A DNA stretch of 64,000 nucleotides from Shewanella phaeophyticola (GTDB lineage: Bacteria; Pseudomonadota; Gammaproteobacteria; Enterobacterales; Shewanellaceae). The position numbers and the translations under genes were made by a program. This document shows positions 18,902-29,211 of this stretch, one piece after another. Location: positions 4,154,001 through 4,218,000 of the forward strand of contig NZ_JAODOQ010000001.1 of the NCBI RefSeq assembly GCF_025398315.1, read 5' to 3'. The notes beneath the pieces are model-generated. The model was not told the DNA's origin. It worked only from the letters and a program-made list of their open reading frames with translations, and searched no databases. The first letter of the stretch is position 1. Every line of letters begins with the position of its first letter.

Positions 18902-19770
18902 CTACACCCCCATCTCAACCGCTTTTTTAGGAGTGAAACTACTGCCTATTGACGCAATAATCACTAAACCAATAGCGAGCCACTGTAATAAAGATAATTG
19001 TTCACTCAAAATAACAAACCCCGCGAGGGCGGCGATTGCAGGCTCTAAACTCATCAGTACACTAAACGCTTGAGTCGGCATATTACGCAGCGCAACCATT
19101 TCTAATGAATAGGGTAAGGCACTTGATAATACCGCCACCAACAACCCAAGTGGTAATACTTCCCAGCTAATTAACGCTAACCCTTGGGTAACAGCACCAA
19201 CGGGAACTAAAACGATCGCCGCGACCGTCATACCAAAAGCCACCGTTATGCCACCCGATGCTTGCTTGCCAGTACGAGTGCCAAATAAAATATACCCAGC
19301 CCAACAAGCACCGGCGCCAAGTGCCATCAATGCCCCTGCGATATCAAGCCCTTGAGCACTCGACAAACTTGGCATGAGTAATAAAATTCCCGCTATGGCG
19401 CATGCCACCCAAAACAAATCGCTTTTGCGCTTTGAGCTAAATAAGGCGACCGCCAGAGGCCGGTAAACTCAAGCGCCACAGCAATACCTAACGGAATACG
19501 CTCAATCGCAAGATAAAATAAGATATTCATCCCACCCAGGCACAAACCATAAATAATAATGCTTTGCCACTCTCGGCTCTGAGGCAGTGCACGCCAAGGG
19601 CGGAACACTATCCACAAAACAGCTGCGGCAAAACCTAAACGCAAAGCCGTGGTGCCTTCAGGCCCAATAATCGGGAAAAGTTGTTTAGCTAAAGATGCAC
19701 CCGATTGAATCGTCACCATTGCCAACAACACACTACCGACAGCAGTAAGAAGTACACGATTGATTTGCAT
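18902..19770 (-). pseudogene. rhtA: Threonine/homoserine exporter RhtA (EamA/DMT family), frame-broken at 19458
   Basis: RhtA exports threonine and homoserine through the inner membrane. The reading from ATG 19770 gives QSGASLAKQLFPIIGPEGTT and GLCLGGMNILFYLAIERIP, then LGIAVALEFTGL, after which the frame fails. The other frame gives FWVACAIAGILLLMPSLSS, GAGACWAGYILFGTRTGKQA and LPYSLEMVALRNMPTQAFSV. The E. coli protein reads EFTGPLAVALFSS at the join, so GGCCCT is expected where GGCCT is present: one C is missing at a GGNCC site. The restored length is 289 residues with ten predicted helices, normal for RhtA. Confidence 0.93.
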
Positions 19771-19881
19771 AAAAAAACCCAAGCATGAAAAACACAATAA
19801 CGGCATTCTACATGAGCAAGTGAAAACCGAGCAGTATTAAATATCAACATCCACAGAAGTCATACCATTACGCGATTAATA

Positions 19882-20325
19882 TTATGTCTGCGCGATGTTT
19901 TTTATAAAGGCAATTTTGCTGTTCGTGGTTGCACCATTATTTTCATAACCACAGATATGATAACCACTGGCAATCAGCATATGTAACATGTTGGGAAACT
20001 GATTCATGGACTTAACCCTAATCGCTTTAAATCCATGCCTAACAGCCCAAGACTCTTGCAATTGGCGTAATTGAGAAGCAACTTTCATTTCTCTGTGCTG
20101 TGGTGCAACACCGCCAAGCCAGCTGTAAAACTCATCATGATTGAGCGAATAACCCACTTTAAAACCAATCGGCGTTGAATCGTACTTAGCCACTAAAATT
20201 AACGCACTTTTACCCGCAAGACGCTCAGCTATTGTGGTTGCCGTGATGCTATTGCCAAACTCAGGTACGACTGCAAGTACCGCGACAATATCTTCTACCG
20301 TACCTTCAACAAACTGGTAAGTCAT
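19882..20325 (-). CDS. GNAT family N-acetyltransferase
   Basis: The 147-residue protein has the GNAT fold pattern: KSALILVAKYDSTPIGFKVG (strands 2-3), FYSWLGGVAPQHREMKVASQ (residues about 66-85, the strand 4 to acetyl-CoA loop region; the usual R/Q-x-x-G-x-G/A is only loosely kept as QHREMKVAS), then LQESWAVRHGFKAIRVKSMN and a final GYHICGYENNGATTNSK. Acceptor unknown. It follows the small membrane protein gene on the same strand by 12 bases, so the two are probably one operon. Confidence 0.85.
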   Translation of the reverse strand: MTYQFVEGTVEDIVAVLAVVPEFGNSITATTIAERLAGKSALILVAKYDSTPIGFKVGYSLNHDEFYSWLGGVAPQHREMKVASQLRQLQESWAVRHGFKAIRVKSMNQFPNMLHMLIASGYHICGYENNGATTNSKIAFIKNIAQT

Positions 20326-20337
20326 AATGCCCTCTCT

Positions 20338-20575
20338 TTATCTCACTAACCAACGATGTAATAACCGACCCGGCATAACAGAAAATGTGCCTGCAACAAT
20401 TAACCCTGCAGGTACCGCGTAAAGCGTTAGTAGGCTGAGTAAGTGTATGTAACCAAAAATGATTAAAAAATAGCGAGCCTAATTGAGCAGGCATAAACAA
20501 AGACACTATGGCGATAAATAACATCAAGAGCATGAACATGTTACCTAATGCTTTGTGCGATATGCTGTGGCTCAA
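20338..20575 (-). pseudogene. Small membrane protein of unknown function, frame-broken in a T-run at 20465
   Basis: It starts MSHSISHKALGNMFMLLMLF, a membrane helix, then AIVSLFMPAQLGSLF. Past a run of six T (six A on plus at 20465-20470) the open frame turns into an unlikely Cys/Arg-rich tail that runs into the GNAT gene. The alternative frame reads FGYIHLLSLLTLYAVPAGLI, then VAGTFSVMPGRLLHRWLVR and stops at 20338, ahead of the GNAT start. Five T would give a 78-residue protein with two helices. I do not recognise the family. Confidence 0.65.
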
Positions 20576-20605
20576 GGTAATGCATTAAACCATGATTAAT
20601 CAATA

Positions 20606-20662
20606 AGCCTCTTTTTTGAGGCATAAATAGAAACACCTTATCAGTTGCCCAATAAGGTGTTT
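20606..20662 (-). terminator. Terminator region after formate dehydrogenase module 2
   Basis: Two hairpins: AAACACCTTAT/ATAAGGTGTTT (20631-20662) and GCCTC-TTTTTT-GAGGC (20606-20622). The first is almost the same hairpin as the one after module 1 (29212-29247, AAACACCTTGT/ACAAGGTGTTT), which suggests the duplicated modules carried their terminators with them. Confidence 0.7.
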
Positions 20663-20683
20663 ACCAAATGACACGCCATTAAT

Positions 20684-21655
20684 TTACTTTTTGTAAGTTA
20701 AGGTGCCATTTTCTTTGATCTCATCAAACCACAAGTTGTGATGTTGAGTCGCCCAGTTTTCGTCGCAGTAGCCAGAGACCATACACTCCATACCGCCTTC
20801 AGACATGACTGTCGCCATAAAGATATGCACGATAGAAAACGCGGTAATAATAATGGCGCTCACCGAGTGAAGCACTAAAGCGATTAAGCTCAGGGTACGG
20901 CTTGGTTCAAATATATTTGGGAACAGTAACAACATGCCTGAGGCACAAATCACTAGGCCAAATAGTGCAAACGTCCAAAACCATAGTTTTTCACCGGCGT
21001 TAGCAAAACCTGCGTCAGGGTGCTTACCTTTAAATGAACCAAAATTAATATAACCACCAACATAGAGCATCCACTTGATGTCGTACATTTTTGGCATTTG
21101 ATTTTTAGCCCAAAGCACGGTCATCAGTAGCCAACCGAACATAAATGGAATGGCCATGTAGTCATGCACTAACTTAGCGGCATTAATTAACCCAGCCCAT
21201 AAGCCTTCACTCAAATATGGGTGGAAAAAGAAACGACCCGCTAACAAGGTTAACCCAGTTAAAATCAGTAATAAGCAAGGTATTGCACCCAACCAGTGAA
21301 TACTGACATCAAACTTTGACCAGCGGTGCACCATTTTGCCAGAAAAACCACCGTGTAATTTTGAAATGCCGTTTACTTTAATAAACAACACAAACACGAT
21401 AATCATGCCAAATAACGCAGCCATAATGGCGGGTGCTAATAAGTCGCTACGTAGCTGAAACACACGCATGTCGTAGGTATTAATGAGCTGGTTATGAGCC
21501 TGGCCTTGAGACGTGGTAACGCCTTGAGCACCATCTTTTACTTGAGTCCACATTAACTCGTTGGCTGAGCTCGGCTCTTCTGCGGTATTTGCCAGGGCAA
21601 AACCACAAAAAAGTAAACTCAGCGCCACAGATAACGCGATTAGTATATTTTTCAT
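20684..21655 (-). CDS. fdhC: Formate dehydrogenase cytochrome b subunit (gamma), module 2
   Basis: This is the membrane subunit that takes electrons from FdhB and passes them to the quinone pool. The 323-residue protein has a signal-like N-terminus (ALSVALSLLFCGFALA), then a soluble region, and membrane helices from about residue 80 onward. Landmarks are GFSGKMVHRWSKFDVSIHWL with the heme-ligand His, GLINAAKLVHDYMAIPFMFG, MYDIKWMLYVGGYINFGSFK and VHIFMATVMSEGGMECMVSG. The C-terminal YCDENWATQHHNLWFDEI is shared with the module 1 copy (29290-30305). Intact. It closes the fdhXABC module 2 operon. Confidence 0.93.
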   Translation of the reverse strand: MKNILIALSVALSLLFCGFALANTAEEPSSANELMWTQVKDGAQGVTTSQGQAHNQLINTYDMRVFQLRSDLLAPAIMAALFGMIIVFVLFIKVNGISKLHGGFSGKMVHRWSKFDVSIHWLGAIPCLLLILTGLTLLAGRFFFHPYLSEGLWAGLINAAKLVHDYMAIPFMFGWLLMTVLWAKNQMPKMYDIKWMLYVGGYINFGSFKGKHPDAGFANAGEKLWFWTFALFGLVICASGMLLLFPNIFEPSRTLSLIALVLHSVSAIIITAFSIVHIFMATVMSEGGMECMVSGYCDENWATQHHNLWFDEIKENGTLTYKK

Positions 21656-21734
21656 GTTACATCCTTTTGAGTCGCTAGGTGCTCAATATCTTGAATACCT
21701 AGCAACACTTGGAGACTAACTTAACAACAGAGAA

Positions 21735-22303
21735 TTAACCCCAAATTGCATTGTTAGAACCACGAGAAGCAACACGCTCACGGTAGATATTTGATACCAC
21801 ACCGGCATCACCCGCAAGCAACGATTTAGTTGCACATAACTCAGCACACATTGGCAACTTACCTTCAGCAATACGGTTAGAACCGTATTTGAGGCGCTCT
21901 GCTTCAGAATGATCTTCTTCAGGCCGCCAGCACAGAAAGTACATTTGTCCATTTTGCCACGACCACCAAATGTTGACTTTTGTGGGAACTGAGGTGCGCC
22001 AAAAGGACACGCATAGAAACAGTAGCCACAACCGATACAGGTATCTTTGTTGTGTAGCACTATGCCGTCTTCGGTACGGTAGAAGCAATCTGTAGGGCAT
22101 ACCGCCATACAAGGTGCGTCGGTACAGTGCATACAGGCAACAGATATTGATGCTTCACCTGGCTCACCGTCTTTGAGTGTCACCACGCGGCGACGTTGAA
22201 TACCCCACTCTAAAGCAGAGTCGTTTTCGTTTTTACATGCAGTGACACAGCCATTACATTCAATGCAGCGCTTGGTATCACATAAAAATTTCATTGTAGC
22301 CAT
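21735..22303 (-). pseudogene. fdhB: Formate dehydrogenase iron-sulfur subunit (beta), module 2, frame-broken at 21922
   Basis: FdhB is a four-cluster ferredoxin-like subunit on the periplasmic side. The N-terminus MATMKFLCDTKRCIECNGCV, then CMHCTDAPCMAVCPTDCFYR and CIGCGYCFYACPFGAPQFP give three cluster motifs. The fourth, CTFCAGG, is where the frame breaks: observed GGCGGCCTGAAG; the module 1 copy has the corresponding GGCGGCCCTGAAG, encoding GGPEEDHSDAERQKYG. One C is missing in GGCCC. The other frame continues EEDHSEAERLKYGSNRIAEG to a stop at 21735. The restored length is 189 residues against 198 in module 1. Surely functional if the base is restored. Confidence 0.93.
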
Positions 22304-22331
22304 ATTGGCAATTCTCCTAGCTTAACTGCAA

Positions 22332-25191
22332 TTACGCTTTTACAATCTGACAAAGTGACGCTTTGGTTTCCTGCATTTGAGTCACAGGATCATAACCATA
22401 AGTCAATGCAGTGTTAGCCGATTCACCGATAACGTAAGGCACAGTGCCTTCTGGATAGTTAGCCGCCAAACTCTCGCCGTGCATCACACCAGCAAAGTGG
22501 TATGGCATCCAGGTAACACCAGGCTTAACACGTGGCGTAACCATCGCTTTAATCTTAATTCGGCCACCTTCAGCACCTTCAAGCCATACTGTATCGCCAT
22601 CACGCAGGCCACGATCAGCAGCATCTGCAGGGCTAATTTCAACAAACATTTGTTGTTGAAGTTCAGCAAGCCAAGGATTAGAGCGAGACTCTTCACCACC
22701 ACCTTCATATTCAACTAAACGACCCGAAGTCAGTGCTAGTGGATATTTAGCTGAACTGTCGTGGTCTTGAATTGATTTATACAAGGTCGGTAAACGGTGT
22801 ACTTGCATATCATTGTAAGTAGGATACTTAGCCACAAGATCGCGACGCGGTGTATAAAGCGGCTCACGGTGTACAGGCACTTGGTCAGGGAAGTTCCAAA
22901 CAATACAACGCGCTTTAGCGTTACCGTAAGGAATACAGCCATGCTTCATTGCCACACGCTGAATACCACCTGAAATATCAGTTTTCCAGTTGTGACCGTC
23001 TGCATGTTGCTTCTCTTCTGCAGTTAAATCATCCCACCAGCCAAGCTGTTTAAGCATGTCTGCGGTAAACTCTGGGTAACCGTCTTCAATTTCAGAACCA
23101 ACAGAGAAACTGCCTTCGGCAAGTAAATTTTTACCTTCGTACTCAACACCATAACGTGCACGGAAGTTACCACCGCCCTGCAATACATGTTTATTTGTGT
23201 TATACAAAATTTGAGTGCCAGGGTGTTTCTGTTCTGGTGTGCCCCAACATGGCCAAGGTAGACCATAGGTTTCACCTTTCACTTCGCCGCCAAGCGCTTC
23301 TAGAGTCTTATTGCTAAATAAGCCCCAGTTTTGGGTATGTAGCTTAAGACGTTCAGGGCTTTGGCCTGACATACCAATAGTCCACATACCGCGGTTAATT
23401 TCGCGGGTAATGTCTTCAATCACTAGAAGATCGTCAGCATTTTTGGCGATGCGCTTGGTGTATTCTTTATCGATGCCCAGCTTTTGCGATAAGCGGTACA
23501 TGATTTCAAGGTCTGTTTTCGACTCAAATAATGGCTCGATAACTTTTTCACGCCATTGCTGGCTACGGCCTGAGTTTGACACAGAACCTTCAGTTTCAAA
23601 CTGAGTCGCGGCAGGTAACAAGTACACACCATCTTGGCGACGATGCATTACACCGGCCATGGTTGGGAATGGATCCACAACAACGACGGTTTCCATCTTG
23701 TCTAACGCATCACGTACATCTGACTGACGAGTTTCAGTGTTAACAGACTGACCCCAGAAGAATCCCAAACGAATATTGTCTTTTTGGGCAAGTTTTTCAG
23801 GTGTTTCTAACACACCGTCATGCCAGCGAGAACAAGGAATACCAGGTGTATTCATAGGCACACGGCCTAAGTATTCGTTTTGGTCAAAACGTGATTTAAC
23901 CCAATCTAAATCTAAGCTCCAAACGTTGCTCCAATGTGCCCAAGCGCCTGAAGTTAAACCGTAATAACCTGGTAAAGTATCAAATAACAGACCCAAGTCT
24001 GTTGCACCTTGCACGTTATCGTGACCACGGAAGATGTTAGTACCACCACCTTGAATACCCATGTTGCCTAAAGCAAGCTGTAAAATACAGTAGGCACGAG
24101 TGTTGGCATTACCCACGTGATGCTGAGTACCACCCATACACCAGATAACGGTACCTGGACGGTTTTCGGCCATGATTTTAGCAGCTTGGTAGACTTCTTC
24201 TTCGCTACAACCAGTAATGTGTGCCACTTCTTTAGGAGGGAACTTCTTCACTTCTTCGCGAATAGAATCCATAGCAAAAACACGTTGGTCAATAAAGTTC
24301 TTATCTTCCCAACCGTTTTCAAAAATATGCCATAACATACCGTAAATAAATGGAATATCAGTACCAGGACGAAGACCACAGTGTAAATCAGCGTGTGCAG
24401 CGGTGCGTGAGAAACGCGGATCAACTACAACTAATTTAGCGTTGTTTTTTTCTTTGGCGATTAAGATATGTTGCATTGCAACCGGATGCGCCTCTGCAGG
24501 GTTCGCACCGATAAAGAAGATTGCATGTGCATTCTGAATATCATTAAAAGAGTTAGTTTGCGCACCGTAGCCCCAAGTGTTTGCAACACCGGCTACCGTG
24601 GTAGAGTGACAAATACGCGCTGAATGGTCGACATTGTTGGTGCCCCACATCGCGGCAAGTTTACGATACATGTAGCAGCCTTCGTTAGAAAACTTAGCGC
24701 TACCCATAAAGTAAACAGAATCAGGATCATGACTCTTTACGGATATCCATCATCTTATCGCCAACTTCATTAAAAGCTTGATCCCAAGAGATTTTTTTCC
24801 ACTTTCCACCCACTAATTTCATTGGGTATTTAAGGCGTTTTTCACCGTGGCCATGCTCACGTAATGCAGCACCTTTAGCACAATGACCGCCGGCGTTAAA
24901 TGGATGGTCAAATGCTGGCTCTTGGCCAGTCCACACACCATTTTGTACTTCAGCGTATAAACCACAACCTACCGCACACGCACTACAAATAGTTCGTTTG
25001 ATTTCAGTAGGTGCATTATGAGGTACATCTTTCGCTTCTGCGCGGCGGATCATACCTGTGCCCATCATTGACGCTGCAGCGATACCACCTGTTGCAACAC
25101 CCATTTGTTTCATAAACTGACGACGATTAATACCAAGCTTATTAGAAGCATTATTGGTAGGAGCCGTATCTGACTTGCGAGTTAATTTCAT
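22332..25191 (-). pseudogene. fdhA: Formate dehydrogenase catalytic (alpha) subunit, module 2, frame-broken near 24735
   Basis: This is the periplasmic Mo/W-bis-MGD enzyme that oxidises formate to CO2. The Tat signal is LGINRRQFMKQMGVATGG. A [4Fe-4S] site uses CSACAVGC and the later GGHCAKGAA. The catalytic residue is Cys, in VDHSARICHSTTVAGVANTW, where E. coli FDHs have selenocysteine. The frame breaks after DKMMDIRKES: TCATGATCC carries one extra base against the expected TCNGATCC (Ser-Asp-Pro, as in module 1). The restored length is 952 residues. This break is an insertion outside GGNCC. It is about as long as, and highly similar to, the module 1 FdhA. Confidence 0.94.
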
Positions 25192-25209
25192 CGCTAAAAT
25201 TCTCCTAAA

Positions 25210-25407
25210 CTAGCCGCGTAAGCTATCGTAATAACTGCGAATGTGGGCTGTTTCTTGATAGCCTTTAATGTGAGAAGTGCTTGCACTTTGCTCTGTTGCG
25301 TTGGCAACCTTAATGCCTGTCGCGGCAATAGCGACGCTTGCTGTACTACCAATAGTGATAGCTTTCAGCAAAGATCTACGATTCAGATCAGGTTGTTGCT
25401 TACTCAT
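25210..25407 (-). CDS. fdhX: FdhX-type small Tat-signal protein, module 2
   Basis: The 65-residue protein starts MSKQQPDLNRRSLLKAITIG, a twin-arginine motif followed by a hydrophobic stretch, and ends GYQETAHIRSYYDSLRG. The C-terminal YRETEHIRNYYxSL-like pattern is shared with the module 1 copy at 33842 and marks the small FdhX proteins that precede fdhA in epsilon- and gammaproteobacteria. The role is not settled; it may be a small subunit or assembly factor exported with FdhA. I took the ATG at 25407 because the twin-arginine sits at the usual distance; the longer frame from 25485 is not plausible. Confidence 0.88.
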   Translation of the reverse strand: MSKQQPDLNRRSLLKAITIGSTASVAIAATGIKVANATEQSASTSHIKGYQETAHIRSYYDSLRG

Positions 25408-25828
25408 GTAATCTCCATCGAAAAGGAAACACTTTTTAACATGTTGCCAATGCTGCCATCTTGCTAAAAAGTGCGGACTGAACACCTTGCTTAAGCACAG
25501 TGTTTAAAATTTCGAGGTGATATTAAGAGGGATAGTGCTGTGGTAAATTGATCTACATTAAGGAAGGGAGACTTTACTGGCTTAAAAAGTTAGAAATGCC
25601 TTATAGATCACACATATAACTGTTCAAAAATTAAACACTAAATTACCTTGGTTTAATAAAGCTTAATCTGCTGAATAAATGCTATTTAGCGATGGTACTT
25701 TTTGAGGTAGGAGAGTATAAAAAAACCCCGAGGAGACCCTCGAGGTGATAATAATATCGTTAAATTTCGTCAGTTTATTGTGATACAACCCCCCATAAAA
25801 AGAGGTTGTAATGTCCCGCTGCATAAGA
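25408..25828 (-). promoter_or_regulatory. Upstream region of module 2, with an FNR/EtrA-like site
   Basis: This 421-base gap lies upstream of fdhX-2. TTGATCTACATTAA at 25548-25561 matches 9 of 10 fixed positions of the FNR/EtrA consensus (TTGATnnnnATCAA), about 140 bases before the fdhX start. That fits anaerobic control of module 2; the activation geometry is not established. A hairpin for the hydrolase gene lies at 25718-25747 (separate entry). The rest shows nothing I can assign. Confidence 0.5.
25718..25747 (-). terminator. Intrinsic terminator after the alpha/beta hydrolase gene
   Basis: On the minus strand CACCTCGAGGGTCTCCTCGG continues into GGTTTTTTT; ACCTCGAGG pairs with CCTCGGGGT with one mismatch, around GTCT. 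A run of seven T follows. Confidence 0.8.
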
Positions 25829-26821
25829 TTATTCAGCAATAGCTTGATGAAATGCCTCAATAAATACTGGGTAGTCTTCTATTTGTGGCATATGACCTAA
25901 CCCTTCAAGTTCGATTAAGGTTGAGCCTTTAATTAACTGATGTGCGTTAACACCTAATTTTTTATACTCGCCTAATTTTCTGCTAACCCCTTCTTTTAGC
26001 CAACCCAGGCCTGGGTAGGTTTGATCTCGGGTACCGATAATGAGTACCGTTTCACTGGTTATCTGAGAAAATCTATCAACGACATTTTCAGAGAATATAG
26101 ATCCATAAGTGAGGGCATTATTCCAAGCTACGATAGGCCAATCACCGCCAGCCAACATACCTTGTAACGGCACTAATAACTTTTCATACTCACTAGACCA
26201 TTTACCGGCATAATAATTAGCTTTTTGATAGTTACGTGCTTTGTCTAAGGTTTTGCCTAGTTCGTTTTTGTAGAAAAAATTTACGTCTTTAAATTGCACA
26301 TACTGGCTGTAATCTTCTAAGCCAATTGGGTTAATCAAAATCAGTTTACTGACCGTACTTGGATAATTAACCGCAAAGGTTGTCGCAAGCATGCCCCCCA
26401 TTGAATGGCCAACAAGCTCAATCTGGTTAACCTCTATGCTGTCCAACAACAATTTTGTATTGAGCGCCAGCTGACCAAAACTGTATTGATAAAAGTCGGG
26501 TTTAGTTGATTTACCAAAACCAATCTGGTCAGGAATAATCACTCGATAACCGTTTTTAAGCAGGTCATTAGCGACTTGTTCCCAGTAATATCCCGAGAAG
26601 TTTTTACCGTGCAATAACACCATCACTTTTTTGGCATCTTTGTCGCCAATGTCCATATAGCGCATGGCTAAGTCGGTTTTTTGCGAATTAAAGTTAAACG
26701 TTTTAACTTCAAAAGGATATTCAAAACCATCTAACTCTTTGTTGTAGGTTACAGGTTCGTCAGCGAATGCTCGCGGCACGAGCAAAACAAGGCTTAATAA
26801 TATTAAAAAAAAGTTCTTCAT
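25829..26821 (-). CDS. Secreted alpha/beta hydrolase
   Basis: The 330-residue protein has a Sec signal peptide (ILLSLVLLVPRAFA-DEPV, cleavage near residue 20). It shows the alpha/beta-hydrolase fold marks: LLHGKNFSGYYWEQVANDLL (oxyanion-hole HG), the nucleophile elbow VGHSMGGML (Ser near residue 141), a late Asp in IGTRDQTYPG and the catalytic His in EGLGHMPQIED. It probably acts as a periplasmic esterase or haloalkane/epoxide-type hydrolase; the substrate is unknown. It sits between the two formate dehydrogenase modules with its own terminator, so it is likely a separate unit. Confidence 0.88.
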   Translation of the reverse strand: MKNFFLILLSLVLLVPRAFADEPVTYNKELDGFEYPFEVKTFNFNSQKTDLAMRYMDIGDKDAKKVMVLLHGKNFSGYYWEQVANDLLKNGYRVIIPDQIGFGKSTKPDFYQYSFGQLALNTKLLLDSIEVNQIELVGHSMGGMLATTFAVNYPSTVSKLILINPIGLEDYSQYVQFKDVNFFYKNELGKTLDKARNYQKANYYAGKWSSEYEKLLVPLQGMLAGGDWPIVAWNNALTYGSIFSENVVDRFSQITSETVLIIGTRDQTYPGLGWLKEGVSRKLGEYKKLGVNAHQLIKGSTLIELEGLGHMPQIEDYPVFIEAFHQAIAE

Positions 26822-26910
26822 ATTGATCTCATTAAAAAATCATAAACAAAAATACACAATGCCAGTGATTTACGCTTCACACAACATCGTAATTTTCACC
26901 TCTTAAGTTG

Positions 26911-27795
26911 TTACATTTCTTGGCGAACTTGGCCATAAGCTAGCATGGCAAATAAGCCTGTACCGCCAATGATATTGCCAAGCAACATTGGCTCAATGTG
27001 TAATGACAGTGCCATAACAAAATGCAGCTCGCCATTAAGCACTAAAGTAAATATTTCATTAGAGCCGGCAATAACGTGAGTAAACTCACCTGCCGCAATT
27101 AACCAGGTGAACATCATGATCAACATCAATGATGAACCTTTTGCTGACGGCAGCATCCACACGAGTGCTGCGATAAAGAATCCTGCAGGAATACCGCGTA
27201 ATAACGATTCTGATGGGGATAACTCTGCTACATGCCGTGATATCTGTAATATGGCACTAACAATATCTTCGGTTAAAATGTGGCCATACACCACCATCGC
27301 TGCAGTAAAAAAAGTCCCGACAAAATTTGCAGTTAACACAACGGCTCATAGACGGGTTGTTCTGGCTAAATGATGTTTTGTTGTATCGGCTAGTAGGGGC
27401 AAAATAACGGTAATGGTATTCTCGGTAAATAATTGCAGCCTGGCTAAAATTACCAAAACAAAACCAAAGGTATAACCCAGACTCTCAATTAAAGATAAGT
27501 AAGGATGATCGCTACCCAGATTGCTGCGGATAACAGCTTCGGCTAATACCGAAGATGAAATACCAATGCCGGCGGCAATGCCTGACCACCACAAAGATAA
27601 TAAGGGACGTTCTAATTCTTCTTGTCCTTCGCGCATTATGATTGAGTAAACAGTCAACGACGACAGGCTACTATTTTCTGCAACGGCTTCACGATCTGCA
27701 CCGGTCAAGGCGATTTCAGATGGGCTTATTTCTTGCTCACGCGCCTCACGTTTCACCGCGTCGTGATTAGGTTGAGATGGTCCATTTTCTGTCAT
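26911..27795 (-). pseudogene. Formate/nitrite transporter (FNT) family channel, YfdC-like, with in-frame TGA at 27346
   Basis: FNT proteins are pentameric channels for small monovalent anions such as formate and nitrite. The 294-residue reading starts with a hydrophilic segment (EREAREQEISPSEIALTGA region, typical of the YfdC branch) and goes through six helices: LWWSGIAAGIGISSSVLAEA, GYTFGFVLVILARLQLFTEN, ANFVGTFFTAAMVVYGHIL, IPAGFFIAALVWMLPSAKGS, AGEFTHVIAGSNEIFTLVL and GNIIGGTGLFAMLAYGQV. The only defect is TGA in CTATGAGCC, where TGGGCC (Trp-Ala) is expected; the frame is otherwise continuous. A role in formate uptake would suit the locus, but the YfdC branch is not proven to carry formate. 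Confidence 0.88.
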
Positions 27796-27899
27796 GTCGC
27801 TATCCTTTTCTGCAATAAATTGCTCTGGTGCCTCTTACTTAAAAATACCCTATCTTGTTGATTGATTGGCGCTAATGCAAAAGCGAGATTCGCTGGCGG

Positions 27900-28694
27900 C
27901 TAATACGTGTTGTTAGGTAACAAGTTGTAAGCTTTTCTAACTGTATCACAGCCATATAGTCGCTCTAACTTTCGGACAATAAAATGGCCTCTGGCCATGT
28001 CTTGAAAGTGATCAATAAACACAGTATTGATGATTGCACCACCTGCTGCGCCAATCGCCGGTAAAGCTTGAGCCGCGGCTTTTTGGGTAACTTGTACGCC
28101 AAACTTTTCAGCAATATTGCTGATGAGTTTCACCAAAATTGGTGCAGCTTCGTCGGTTATCCCTTTTGTCACCATAAATTCAGCCGCCTCCGACACCGAC
28201 TTTGCTAATGCTGCTCTCACCGCAAAATAACCTGATTCACTGCTATCGTCTAAATCACTCGCGCCGCCTAAAGCAAACACTTCTAAGCAAGCCATTTTTG
28301 TGTCGAGAGAGGTAATTAATTCACCTTCACTGCGGGCAATATCCGCAATAGATCGCAACATAATCGATGTAGAAACCGGCAGTTCAACAGCAATGGCTGT
28401 CAAACCAAAAAAACCACCTACACCACCACTCACTGCAGCACCTAATTTGTGCCAACGATTAGATGACGCTTCACCGGGAATATCTTTCATGGTAAAAATA
28501 GCGGCTTCAGAGGCTTTCATTAATGATTTTTCAGTGACTTTGGCGATATTTTTATTCCAGTTAGCAGGCAGTAACGCTAAACCCTTTTCAATTGGCGTAC
28601 CAATAAAGTGGCTTATTTTTACTGCTAATCCAGGGTTTTCTAATAGCGATTTGGCAATAACAAGTTCTTTGTAATGCGATTCTGAAATATTCAA
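27900..28694 (-). CDS. EcsC family protein
   Basis: The 264-residue protein has the EcsC-domain look: GAAVSGGVGGFFGLTAIAVE (residues about 85-104), LPVSTSIMLRSIADIARSEG, and a C-terminal AAGGAIINTVFIDHFQDMAR with RGHFIVRKLERLYG. EcsC proteins are membrane-associated and often next to transport genes; no activity is proven. It lies between the FNT gene and a small unknown and is probably not co-regulated with the formate dehydrogenase genes by necessity. Intact, with no signal peptide. Confidence 0.85.
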   Translation of the reverse strand: MNISESHYKELVIAKSLLENPGLAVKISHFIGTPIEKGLALLPANWNKNIAKVTEKSLMKASEAAIFTMKDIPGEASSNRWHKLGAAVSGGVGGFFGLTAIAVELPVSTSIMLRSIADIARSEGELITSLDTKMACLEVFALGGASDLDDSSESGYFAVRAALAKSVSEAAEFMVTKGITDEAAPILVKLISNIAEKFGVQVTQKAAAQALPAIGAAGGAIINTVFIDHFQDMARGHFIVRKLERLYGCDTVRKAYNLLPNNTY

Positions 28695-28778
28695 CGAGTC
28701 CCCTTACTGGTATCGCAACGACGTGGCAAAAAAATGTAAAGACCTTCAGTTATTTATACAACAAAGCCAGTTCCAAAC

Positions 28779-29012
28779 TTAGTCATCTGTTTTTACATTA
28801 TGACTGACGACTCTGGTACTTGTTGCTTTCTTTACCATTTCGTGCATTTCTTGCTCGGTTTTGAGGCGGCAAACAGACAATTGACCTAAACGCATAGCTT
28901 TAATCGCCTCTAAAGGATTATCAACCTGGCTACCTCGTTGTGACATATCATAAGTAACACTATCATCAACATTTTCATCAACGGGTGTTTTATCATTTTT
29001 TGAGCTTGCCAT
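28779..29012 (-). CDS. Small hydrophilic protein of unknown function
   Basis: The 77-residue protein, MASSKNDKTPVDENVDDSVT to VVSHNVKTDD, has no membrane segment or known motif. It is Asp/Lys-rich at the start with a helical middle (LEAIKAMRLGQLSVCRLKTE). A ribosome-binding GAGG lies about ten bases ahead. It starts upstream of the EcsC gene on the same strand, 84 bases apart, and may be part of the same unit. Coding is likely but the function is unknown. Confidence 0.65.
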   Translation of the reverse strand: MASSKNDKTPVDENVDDSVTYDMSQRGSQVDNPLEAIKAMRLGQLSVCRLKTEQEMHEMVKKATSTRVVSHNVKTDD

Positions 29013-29211
29013 TACTGCCTCTTTTAATCATAGATGTATTAGCAAAAAACTGTCGCTTAGGTGGGCTAATCATGCCATTTTCACAATATTTAATAACATA
29101 CCTCTTTCTCGACTCATGAGGATAGCCTTTGATCATGACCACATTGGGATCATATTAATTACACCGCTGAACTCACCATACAACAATCAGTCAAAACAAA
29201 AAAATACCAAT

